This document shows, piece after piece, positions 32,257-39,547 of a stretch of 40,406 bases of DNA. Numbering within the stretch: position 1 is the first letter of the stretch; each line of letters starts with the position of its first letter. A model generated the notes under the pieces. The model did no database searches. It was not told where the DNA came from and was given only the letters and a program-made list of their open reading frames with translations. The DNA comes from Sulfurimonas sp. (lineage in GTDB: Bacteria > Campylobacterota > Campylobacteria > Campylobacterales > Sulfurimonadaceae). The translations under genes were made by a program, and so were the position numbers. Location of the stretch: contig JALSLQ010000074.1 in NCBI GenBank assembly GCA_026988235.1, positions 1 through 40,406 on the forward strand, read 5' to 3'.

Positions 32257-33024
32257 TTAACCTCTCATCTTTCTTTTAAACTCTATCCATTCAATTACTC
32301 TTTGGATAGAAGCTTTGTCTTTGATATTGACTTCCAAAATATCCACATTTGGCTTGATTTTTCTTGCTTCATTTTTTTCGTGCTCCACATCATAGTCAAA
32401 ATGTTCGAGCAGATCCATTTTTGTAATAAGTATCAAATCAGCCTGACGAAACATTACAGGATATTTTTCTATTTTGTCACTCCCCTCAGGAACCGAAACA
32501 AGTACAATATTAAGATGCGCTCCAACATCATACGAAGCAGGACAGACAAGGTTGCCGACATTTTCTATAAAACAGATATCAATCTCTTCAAGTGGCATGT
32601 CATGAAGCCCTTTATGCACCATAAAAGCATCCAAATGGCATGCACTTCCTGTTTGAATCTGATATGCAGGTATTCCTTTGGCTTTAATGCGCTCAGCATC
32701 CCTGTTTGTTTCAAGATCTCCCTCAATCACACCAAACTTAAAAGCAGCCATCTCAGCCATGTTTTCCAAAAGTGTTGTTTTACCACTTCCAGGGCTACTC
32801 ATCAGATTGATACTCAAAACATTGTGTTTATCAAAATGGGCACGGTTATGTCCTGCTTCATGATTGTTTTTATCTAAAATTTTTGTAATGACACTAATCG
32901 TTTTAGAATCATTAAGCTGTGGATTATGATGCAAAGTTTCATGTGCTGCTTGATGGTCATGTGAATGACTGTGATCGTGAGTGTGTTCTTTTCCTGCTAT
33001 TGAGCATCCGCAATCTGCGCACAT
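32257..33024 (-). CDS. hypB: Hydrogenase nickel incorporation GTPase HypB
   Basis: HypB is the SIMIBI-class GTPase that delivers nickel with HypA. The N-terminal CADCGC motif (C2, C5, C7) forms a high-affinity nickel site. A His-rich stretch (HTHDHSHSHDHQAAHETLHH, about 14-33) offers further nickel storage. The P-loop SSPGSGKTT is near 76-84. Other motifs are GDLETNRDAERI, the metal-site ACHLDAFM, ENVGNLVCPASYD, and TKMDLL as the guanine-specificity motif. It is the first gene of the hyp operon; GAGGA lies before the ATG. The upstream region carries the inverted repeat shared with cbiM. Confidence 0.97.
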   Translation of the reverse strand: MCADCGCSIAGKEHTHDHSHSHDHQAAHETLHHNPQLNDSKTISVITKILDKNNHEAGHNRAHFDKHNVLSINLMSSPGSGKTTLLENMAEMAAFKFGVIEGDLETNRDAERIKAKGIPAYQIQTGSACHLDAFMVHKGLHDMPLEEIDICFIENVGNLVCPASYDVGAHLNIVLVSVPEGSDKIEKYPVMFRQADLILITKMDLLEHFDYDVEHEKNEARKIKPNVDILEVNIKDKASIQRVIEWIEFKRKMRG

Positions 33025-33093
33025 ATTTTTTCCTCAAACAAATTTTTATAAAGTTTATTTGAATAATAATAAAAAAAAGGTAAATTTACTTAT

Positions 33094-33158
33094 TTCTTAT
33101 ATAGTTTTGGAACTTTTCTGAATAAATATTCATTTTTGGTTCCAAAACTATATAAGAA
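33094..33158. promoter_or_regulatory. Perfect 20-bp inverted repeat between hypB and cbiM
   Basis: GTTCCAAAACTATATAAGAA at 33139-33158 is exactly mirrored at 33094-33113. The 25-base centre holds a smaller palindrome, GAATA-AA-TATTC. Each arm reads outward toward one of the divergent operons, ending 73 bases before the cbiM ATG and 69 bases before the hypB ATG. Each arm includes TATATAA, which could be a -10-like element. It is likely a shared operator/promoter for nickel uptake and hydrogenase maturation. It is unlike E. coli NikR sites and has no T-run for termination. Confidence 0.7.
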
Positions 33159-33231
33159 TGTCTCTTTTTTATCTCAGCATCATTTAAAATCTATACAATT
33201 AGAGATACAATAATATTTGAAAGGAAAAATT

Positions 33232-33879
33232 ATGCATATACCAGATGGCTACATATCTCCGACTACAGTCATAACAACCTATGCTGTTGCTCTGCCCCTT
33301 TGGATTTATGGACTCAAAAAGCTCAAAGAAAAACTCAATGAAGAGACACTTCCTCTTATAGGAGCACTCAGTGCAATGAGTTTTATTATTATGATGTTTA
33401 ATATTCCTATCCCAGGCGGAACAAGCGGACATGCTGTCGGTGCTGCACTTATTGCTATTTTATTTGGACCATGGGTAGGTTTTGTTTCGGTTAGTTTGGT
33501 ACTGCTTATTCAGGCTGTAGTATTTGGTGATGGAGGCATCTCAGCATATGCACTCAATGCTCTTTCTATGGCATTTGTAGGCTCATTTAGTGCTTATTTT
33601 GTTTTTAAACTGGTAAAAAACAAAAAACTTGCACCATTTTTAGCAGGATGGGTTGGTCTTGTGAGTTCTTCGTTTGTTGTGGCACTTGCACTTGGTATAC
33701 AGCCAATATTTTGGACGCATAATGGACAGCCACTCTATTTTCCTTTTGGTTTAAAGACAACTATGGTGGCGATAGTCGGTTCACATATGCTCTTTTTTGG
33801 GATTGTTGAAGGTATTTTCACAAAACTGATTTATAACTACTTACAAGAAAAAAACAGGGAGTTCTCTTATGAAAAGTAA
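33232..33879 (+). CDS. cbiM: Nickel/cobalt ECF transporter substrate-binding subunit CbiM/NikM
   Basis: CbiM is the membrane S component that binds Ni2+ or Co2+. The mature start MHIPDGYISP is the family hallmark; the free N-terminus and His2 coordinate the metal. The start is therefore the ATG at 33232, with AAGGA before it, and not the TTG 15 bases upstream given in the track. About six membrane helices follow, with conserved PIPGGTSGHAVGAAL in the middle, which contributes a metal-site His. At 215 residues the length is standard. It overlaps the next gene by 11 bases. Nickel is the likely substrate because every flanking operon serves [NiFe] hydrogenase. Confidence 0.94.
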   Translation: MHIPDGYISPTTVITTYAVALPLWIYGLKKLKEKLNEETLPLIGALSAMSFIIMMFNIPIPGGTSGHAVGAALIAILFGPWVGFVSVSLVLLIQAVVFGDGGISAYALNALSMAFVGSFSAYFVFKLVKNKKLAPFLAGWVGLVSSSFVVALALGIQPIFWTHNGQPLYFPFGLKTTMVAIVGSHMLFFGIVEGIFTKLIYNYLQEKNREFSYEK

Positions 33880-34177
33880 GCTTTATATGGTGTTGTCTCT
33901 TTTAATTGTAGCCGTTCCTCTTGGTCTTTTGAGTGAAAATCCTGCATGGGGAGAATGGGAAGAGAATTATTACCAGAAAATACTGGGTTTCATACCAAAT
34001 GGAATAAAAAATGCGCATACTATAGAGTCGCCAATTGCAAATTACTCCATAAATGGACTTAGTCATGTAGTAAGTTACTATCTTTCTGCCTTACTTGGTT
34101 TAGCCTTAATATATGGAATTTTTTATATTTTGACAAAAATTATAGCCAAAAAACAGGATAATCATGGTTCTGCATAG
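33869..34177 (+). CDS. CbiN-like/PDGLE-domain subunit of the nickel ECF transporter
   Basis: This is a small membrane protein of 102 residues with two helices (about 5-21 and 64-90). The periplasmic loop includes ENPAWGEWEENYYQKILGFIPNGIKN, which resembles the PDGLE-domain loop of NikN/CbiN proteins, though the PDGLE sequence itself is not intact. Such subunits help CbiM bind or load metal. It overlaps cbiM by 11 bases and cbiQ by 14. Position and topology support the assignment more than the weak motif does. Confidence 0.8.
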   Translation: MKSKLYMVLSLLIVAVPLGLLSENPAWGEWEENYYQKILGFIPNGIKNAHTIESPIANYSINGLSHVVSYYLSALLGLALIYGIFYILTKIIAKKQDNHGSA

Positions 34178-34700
34178 ACTCTTTTTTATTGCATCTCTTT
34201 TGCTGATTCTTTCATTGAAAGAGATGGCTTTTATAGCTTTGTTTTTATCTGTATTGCTTCTTGTTTCGTATAAAAAAGTAGTGTATATTACAAAAAAAAC
34301 ACTACAGTCTCTTCTGTTTTTCAACGGAAGTATCTCTCTTGGATATTTGACTGTTGCACTTTTTCAAGGGATTGACCCTTATCATTATATACTTTACATC
34401 AATCTTAAAGTTTTTACGCTAACATATTTTGTATTTTATTTTTTTCACAAAATTAATATGGTGGAATTTTTTTCTTTTTCTAAAGATTTAAGTTTTTTAT
34501 TAATGATTACACTTTCTCAAATCATATCTTATAAAAAAACCTATGAAGATTTTAAACTTGCATATAAAGCAAGAGTCATAAAAAAGCTACAATCAAGAGA
34601 GAAAAAATTTATTCTCAGAGTGTTTGAATTTTTCTTCTCCAAAGCGCTTCAAGATTCAAAAGAGAGAACATTAGCAATGAAAGCAAGGGGATTTTTTTGA
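34164..34700 (+). CDS. cbiQ: Energy-coupling factor transmembrane protein CbiQ
   Basis: This T component couples ATP hydrolysis by CbiO to the CbiM subunit. At 178 residues it is shorter than most CbiQ proteins (about 220-260). It has several hydrophobic segments. Two Ala-Arg signatures in its cytoplasmic part (AYKARVI and AMKARGFF) correspond to the coupling helices that contact the ATPase. The gene begins inside the preceding PDGLE gene and its stop overlaps cbiO by 4 bases. The shortness may reflect loss of one membrane helix, or a trimmed N-terminus. Confidence 0.86.
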   Translation: MVLHRLFFIASLLLILSLKEMAFIALFLSVLLLVSYKKVVYITKKTLQSLLFFNGSISLGYLTVALFQGIDPYHYILYINLKVFTLTYFVFYFFHKINMVEFFSFSKDLSFLLMITLSQIISYKKTYEDFKLAYKARVIKKLQSREKKFILRVFEFFFSKALQDSKERTLAMKARGFF

Positions 34701-35452
34701 TAACACTGCAAAATATAGATTTTTCGTATGAAGACAAAAAAGTTTTAAATGATATTTCACTCACAATCAACAAAGGTGAAAAAGTTGTACTTTTAGGAAG
34801 TAACGGAAGCGGAAAATCAACTCTTTTAAGAATTTTAGCTGCTCTGTATTTTCCAAAAAAAGGGGAGTATCTTTTTCATACAAAAAAGATTATCAAAAAA
34901 AATATTGATAAGGATTTTAGAAAAAAGGTAGGCATCCTTTTTCAAAATCCCGAAAGCATGATTTTCAATCCCACAGTAAAAGACGAAATAGCTTTTTCTT
35001 TACGTGAATTTGATGAAGAAGGCATTGAAGAAAAAGTATTACAAGTGAGTGAAAAATTTGGCATAGCACACCTTTTACATAAAAATCCGCTTGAACTCAG
35101 CGGCGGTGAAAAGCAAAAAGTTGTTCTTGCTTCCATTTTGGTTTATGAACCGGAAATTTTACTCTTGGATGAACCTACAGCTGCCATGGATCCAAGAACT
35201 ACCGGTTGGTTTGTTGATCTTATGCTCGATATTGAGACAACAGTCATTGTCGCAACACATGACTTGAGTATCGCATACGAGGTAAGCAACAGAGCTGTTG
35301 TACTTGATGAAAAGCATACAATTGTATATGACGGAGATATTGAAAAGCTCTTTGGAGATTTGGAAATACTGCAAAAAGCAAATCTTATCCACAAACACAA
35401 ACACAGGCATAAAAAAGATTTCATGCATTCTCATTATCATCTACATTTTTAA
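34697..35452 (+). CDS. cbiO: Nickel/cobalt ECF transporter ATPase CbiO with His-rich tail
   Basis: This ABC ATPase powers metal uptake. Walker A is GSNGSGKST (34-42), the Q-loop is in LFQNPESM, the signature LSGGEKQKV is near 135-143 and Walker B is ILLLDEPTAAMD near 154-165. The switch His is in ATHDLS. The protein ends with HKHKHRHKKDFMHSHYHLHF, a tail holding eight His within the final 20 residues; this is a plausible metal-sensing or storage site. The start codon shown in the track is TTG within the overlap with cbiQ. Length 251 residues, usual apart from the tail. Confidence 0.94.
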   Translation: MITLQNIDFSYEDKKVLNDISLTINKGEKVVLLGSNGSGKSTLLRILAALYFPKKGEYLFHTKKIIKKNIDKDFRKKVGILFQNPESMIFNPTVKDEIAFSLREFDEEGIEEKVLQVSEKFGIAHLLHKNPLELSGGEKQKVVLASILVYEPEILLLDEPTAAMDPRTTGWFVDLMLDIETTVIVATHDLSIAYEVSNRAVVLDEKHTIVYDGDIEKLFGDLEILQKANLIHKHKHRHKKDFMHSHYHLHF

Positions 35453-35470
35453 AAAAGGAGCACTTTCATA

Positions 35471-36154
35471 ATGTACTGGCAACAAGAGTGTCTTTATTGC
35501 AAACACTATGTTTACAAAACAGTGACAAACAACTTAAAATGCTCCTATTGCAAAAAAAAATACTCTTGCGCCAGAGTCAATAAAATACTCTTTTTAATGG
35601 AGTGTTTTATCCGTAATATCAGTGCTCTTGAAGCCTCTAAACTTTACAATATTTCCTACATTTCAACCAAAAACTATTATCATGATTTTCGTCTTTTATG
35701 TGCAGCTGTTTCAGAAGAACATTATGAAAAGATCAGAGAAAAAAGCGTTGAGTATGAAGAGTATTTTTATATAGAAAAATCAAAAAAAAATCAAAAAAAT
35801 GCACTTTTTGATGCCTATAATTTTTTGACTTTTGATTATGAAGGCTACATTTACACCATTTTGATGCCCTCTTTACAAAAATACAAAGCACAGTTTTTAC
35901 AAGATCAAATTGAAGAGGTATATATTGAAGAACTTAACAAATTTAAGCGGCAAAGCAGGATTATCAAAATCTCTAAGCATTACAATAGAATAGTAAAATT
36001 TTGGGAGTATTTTGAAACAAATATTACCTTCTATAAAGGAATCTCCAATGAATATTTTGCCTACTACCTCAAAGAGTTTGAGTTTAAATTTAACTATTCA
36101 AAAGAAGAAGCGATGAACCTTTTGATACAAAACTATTTTAAAGAGCAGATATGA
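35471..36154 (+). CDS. Zinc-ribbon/HTH protein related to IS1595-type transposase N-termini
   Basis: The N-terminus has two CxxC pairs, C7/C10 and C24/C27, forming a zinc ribbon. A helical segment ISALEASKLYNISYISTKNYYHDFR (about 50-75) resembles the helix-turn-helix of IS1595-type transposases. The remaining 150 residues are helical, rich in Lys, Tyr and Phe, and show no DDE catalytic motif. It therefore looks like a domesticated DNA-binding protein. It sits between cbiO and the hydrogenase protease, overlapping the protease start by 4 bases, with AAGGAG before its own ATG. Co-expression suggests a regulator of the nickel or hydrogenase genes; this is inference and no known family is claimed. 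Confidence 0.75.
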   Translation: MYWQQECLYCKHYVYKTVTNNLKCSYCKKKYSCARVNKILFLMECFIRNISALEASKLYNISYISTKNYYHDFRLLCAAVSEEHYEKIREKSVEYEEYFYIEKSKKNQKNALFDAYNFLTFDYEGYIYTILMPSLQKYKAQFLQDQIEEVYIEELNKFKRQSRIIKISKHYNRIVKFWEYFETNITFYKGISNEYFAYYLKEFEFKFNYSKEEAMNLLIQNYFKEQI

Positions 36155-36693
36155 AACAACTAGCATTACTCAGTGTAGGAAATATTTTAGAACTTGATGA
36201 TGGTATAGCTATCTATGCTTCACAATATCTAGAAGAAAATTATACATTTTTCCCACAGATAGATATTGTCAATGGCGGCGTTGAGGGAATAAACCTATTA
36301 AATCTTTTTATGGAGTATCAACATGTCATCATCCTTGATGCCATCGAAATAGATGACAAACCCGGAAGTATCTATCATATACCTTCATATGAACTTACAG
36401 GTTATGGACTTAATTCCGGTGGAGCACATGAGATAGGCGTGTTGCAGTGTTTTGATATTTTAGAGTTGATGGACAAAAAAATACCAAAATCAAGTATAAT
36501 CGGTATAGTACCGCAAAAAATTGATGTTTGCATCGGACTCAGCGATATAATGCACACTGTTTTTCATCAATACATTGATACAATTATCTCTATTTTGGAA
36601 AAAGAGGGCATACTATCCCTTAAGCGAGAATATACAGTTTGTGTTGAAAAAATTATTGAAGCGTTTAAAAATCCACGAAGAGGAATTACATGA
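36151..36693 (+). CDS. Hydrogenase maturation endopeptidase, HyaD/HupD family
   Basis: This protease removes the C-terminal peptide of the [NiFe]-hydrogenase large subunit once nickel is in place. The family start LLSVGNILELDDGIAIY corresponds to GNxLxxDEG, with the metal-ligand Glu replaced here by Asp. The second ligand is D in VIILDAIEIDDKPG, and the third is H in GGAHEIGVLQ. At 180 residues it is standard. The ATG overlaps the preceding stop as ATGA. It is the last gene of the nickel-uptake operon; its stop is 6 bases from the convergent second protease-like gene. Confidence 0.9.
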   Translation: MKQLALLSVGNILELDDGIAIYASQYLEENYTFFPQIDIVNGGVEGINLLNLFMEYQHVIILDAIEIDDKPGSIYHIPSYELTGYGLNSGGAHEIGVLQCFDILELMDKKIPKSSIIGIVPQKIDVCIGLSDIMHTVFHQYIDTIISILEKEGILSLKREYTVCVEKIIEAFKNPRRGIT

Positions 36694-36699
36694 ATCCAA

Positions 36700-37257
36700 T
36701 TAAAAACCACGATTATGTTCTATACTTGGATTTGCAAAAATATGCAAAATCGTCTTAAGAGAGCATCTCTTTTCTTTTTCTTTCACAACTATTCCCATAT
36801 TTTTCAGCATCTGTAAAATCACACTAATATAACTTTCCCAATGCTCTTGAAGTGCCTCACTCAGTGCTACTTCCACCGATATAATATCCTCGGGGACGAT
36901 ACTGATGACAGTTGTCTCTGCCATAGATTCACTCATAGAACAAATTTGCAGCATTTCAGCAATTTCAACTTCATTGGCAGTTTTTTTAATAAGGTCTCCA
37001 TCTAAAAATTCATCACTGCTTTTTACAGTGATGGTTCCAGTTTTTTTCGTATCATCAGAGGCTGTATTTACAATGACAACTTCATCAAATTCTTGCAAAA
37101 GATGCATCAATTTGAACCCCAGTGTTCCCCCATCAATAATTTCAACTGCTGGTTCAAAATCAAAGTTTTCTTTTAAAAATTTTCCAGCATAAAGTCCTAT
37201 TCCCTCATCCTTAAAAAATACATTTCCACTTCCAATAAGTGCTACTTTTTTATTCAT
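36700..37257 (-). CDS. Hydrogenase protease-like protein missing two nickel ligands
   Basis: The fold resembles the HyaD family: VALIGSGNVFFKDEGIGLYAG at the N-terminus, IDGGTLGFKLMHLL and SIVPEDI later. The first metal residue (Glu of KDEG) is kept. The expected Asp is Asn in VVIVNTASDD, and the expected His region reads TANEVEIAEML, so both other ligands appear replaced by Asn. The protein may not process a large subunit in the usual way. It might instead act as a chaperone or serve a subunit with different requirements. The start is set at the ATG at 37257 with AAGGA upstream; the track start at 37350 lies in hypF. It lies 13 bases after hypF on the same strand. Confidence 0.82.
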   Translation of the reverse strand: MNKKVALIGSGNVFFKDEGIGLYAGKFLKENFDFEPAVEIIDGGTLGFKLMHLLQEFDEVVIVNTASDDTKKTGTITVKSSDEFLDGDLIKKTANEVEIAEMLQICSMSESMAETTVISIVPEDIISVEVALSEALQEHWESYISVILQMLKNMGIVVKEKEKRCSLKTILHIFANPSIEHNRGF

Positions 37258-37270
37258 AATTTTCCTTGGT

Positions 37271-39547
37271 TTAATTATTTTGATGTAATGCATAATATGC
37301 TTGACCCAATGATATACCACCATCATTGATAGGTACTTTTGATGCAACACTATACTTGATATTATTTTTTGTCAACAGTACAACTACCTTCTCTAGCAGA
37401 TAACTGTTTTGAAAAACACCTCCGCTGAGTATCACTCTCTTGTTTTTGTATTGTAGGCTTATTTGCAATATCATCTCTGCAAGTGTATTCATAAATTTTG
37501 CCGGTATCAGCTCTTTTTTAGTTTCATTCACTATACTTTTTATAAGGTTTTGACAACAGATAACATCATTGTATAAGGTAAATTTATACTTCCGTTTTGT
37601 TCTAAATTCACAAGAGAGACGCTCCATAATCATACCACTTTCTCCCTCATATTGCAAAGGTTCAAAAAAACCACACAAAGCATATACCGCATCAAAAAGT
37701 CTTCCTACTGAAGTAGTTTTTACAGAGTTTATACCTCTTTTTTGCATAAGATGGAGTGTTTGTATCTCATTTTTATCAAAAGAGGATACAAAATCATTTT
37801 GCATTTCATATATTTCATCAAGTGAAAAAATCTCAAATAGAAGTGAAAGCGCAACTCTTCTTGGTTCTTTGATTGCTTTTTCACCACCTATCAAGGCAAA
37901 TTCTTCTAAATGGTAAACTCTTTTATATTTATGAGCTGTTGCCAAAAGGACTTCACCACCCCATAACTTTCCATCATCTCCAAAACCTGTGCCGTCAAAA
38001 CAAAATGCCAAAACCTCTTCATCCAACGCATACTCTGCCATTGTACTCAAAGCATGTGCGTAATGATGCTGTACCTGCATAAGTTCACATGAGGGATGAT
38101 TTTGTATGTACTCTTTAGCCCATTTTGTTGTTTCATATCTTGGATGTTTATCACATACAATAATGTCAGGTTTAAAGTTATACAGCCTTTGAAAAGTTTG
38201 CACAGTTTGTCTGAAATACTCCATAGAACCAACTGTATTTAAATCCCCAATATAGGGTGAAATAATAATATTTCCCTCAAAAGCCAAAGTAATAGTGCTT
38301 TTTTGCTGCGCACCGAGTGCCAGAATTTTTTTACTCTTTTGTATCTTTGTTACAAAACTCAGTGGGGCAAAACCCCGTGCCAATCGTAATGTTATATTTT
38401 GATTTGCAACCTGCATCATAACACTGTCATCACACCCGTTAATTATCTCACGATTATGGTTGAGTGACACCTCCACAACAAGGGGCAGTTTCTTAAAAAG
38501 CTCTTTTTGATCTTGAATAATCGGTTCGTCACTTAAATTTGCACTTGTAGCTACTATTGGAAATTTAAGTTTTTTTAAAATCAATTCATGTAAGGGTGTA
38601 TAAGGAAGAAACACACCTACTCTGTCTATATTTGGAGCAATATATTTACATAATATCTGTTGCTGTTTTTTCTTTTTTACCAAAACAATGGGTCGTTCTT
38701 TTGAAACTATGAGTTCTTTTTCACTCTTTGCAATTTTACAAACTTTTTGTAGAGACTGCATATTTTCAAACATTACAGCCAATGGTTTTGTTAGCCTATG
38801 CTTGTTTATTCTCAAAAGCATAACCGCTTCTTCATTTCTTGCATCACACACAAGATGAAAACCACCCAATCCTTTGATAGCCACTGTTTTGCCGGATTTT
38901 ATACAATCACATATTTTCTCTACAGCTTCATTGTCCTGAGCCTGACATACTTCCATCAAAGATATAAATTCTAACTTTGGTCCACAGTCATAACAAGAAA
39001 TTGGCTGTGCATGATAGCGACGGTTTGTCGGATCTTCATACTCTGCTTTACACTTGTCACACATAGCAAAATTTTGCATTGATGTATTTTTTCTATCATA
39101 CGGGAGTTTTTTTATAATAGTATATCTCGGTCCACAATTGATACAATTTATAAATGGATACATGTAACGGCGGTTTTTTTTATCAAACATTTCACGCTTG
39201 CAATCATTACAAAGTGTCATATCGGGGCTCAGCATAGTAGAAAGAGAAGTGTCTTGGGATTCTATAATGGTAAAATCATCATCAGTTTTTAGTTTTATAT
39301 CTTCGATGTTAAGCGTATCTATTCTACTCAAAGGTGGCGCTGATAAATCTATCTCTTTAATAAATTTGAAAACAGTCTCATTCTCCCCCTGTACTTCAAT
39401 AACAACTCCATTGCCATCATTAAAAACAAACCCACGCAACTTGTGTTTATTAGCTAAGGCATAGATAAATGGTCGAAAACCGACGCCTTGGACAATACCA
39501 CTGATATATATCTTTTTTCTATAAATAGACTCCGCCGACAACAGCAT
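37271..39547 (-). CDS. hypF: Carbamoyltransferase HypF
   Basis: HypF transfers the carbamoyl group of carbamoyl phosphate to HypE for cyanide-ligand synthesis. Domain order: acylphosphatase (about 10-100; GIVQGVGFRPF), four zinc-finger CxxC pairs (CNDC, CINC, CDKC, CYDC; about 115-195), a YrdC-like domain (about 200-380) and a Kae1-like ASKHA domain (about 390-758). The Kae1-like domain has the metal-site HHYAHALS and FDGTGFGDDGKLWGGE. It ends with SGGVFQNSYLLEK and NDGGISLGQAYYAL. The 758 residues are complete. The ATG at 39547 overlaps the upstream gene by 29 bases and is too close to AAGGAG; TTG at 39541, seven bases past AAGGAG, is a likely true start. Confidence 0.96.
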   Translation of the reverse strand: MLLSAESIYRKKIYISGIVQGVGFRPFIYALANKHKLRGFVFNDGNGVVIEVQGENETVFKFIKEIDLSAPPLSRIDTLNIEDIKLKTDDDFTIIESQDTSLSTMLSPDMTLCNDCKREMFDKKNRRYMYPFINCINCGPRYTIIKKLPYDRKNTSMQNFAMCDKCKAEYEDPTNRRYHAQPISCYDCGPKLEFISLMEVCQAQDNEAVEKICDCIKSGKTVAIKGLGGFHLVCDARNEEAVMLLRINKHRLTKPLAVMFENMQSLQKVCKIAKSEKELIVSKERPIVLVKKKKQQQILCKYIAPNIDRVGVFLPYTPLHELILKKLKFPIVATSANLSDEPIIQDQKELFKKLPLVVEVSLNHNREIINGCDDSVMMQVANQNITLRLARGFAPLSFVTKIQKSKKILALGAQQKSTITLAFEGNIIISPYIGDLNTVGSMEYFRQTVQTFQRLYNFKPDIIVCDKHPRYETTKWAKEYIQNHPSCELMQVQHHYAHALSTMAEYALDEEVLAFCFDGTGFGDDGKLWGGEVLLATAHKYKRVYHLEEFALIGGEKAIKEPRRVALSLLFEIFSLDEIYEMQNDFVSSFDKNEIQTLHLMQKRGINSVKTTSVGRLFDAVYALCGFFEPLQYEGESGMIMERLSCEFRTKRKYKFTLYNDVICCQNLIKSIVNETKKELIPAKFMNTLAEMILQISLQYKNKRVILSGGVFQNSYLLEKVVVLLTKNNIKYSVASKVPINDGGISLGQAYYALHQNN

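Noticed and set aside
32176-32877. 233-residue plus-strand ORF opposite hypB/hypC
   Set aside because: Full overlap with two certain genes; composition is that of reverse-complement translation.
33025-33231. Cobalamin or NiCo riboswitch upstream of cbiM
   Set aside because: No B12 box or conserved NiCo four-way junction is visible, and the leader is too short; the only strong structure is the 20-bp inverted repeat.
33217-33231. Upstream TTG start for cbiM
   Set aside because: CbiM function needs the free MHIPDG N-terminus, and the Shine-Dalgarno sequence is correctly spaced only for the ATG at 33232.
36700-36733. AATCCAA/TTGGATT inverted repeat as a bidirectional terminator between the two proteases
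   Set aside because: The 7-bp arms are far apart, lie inside the coding end of the second gene and are not followed by a T-run.
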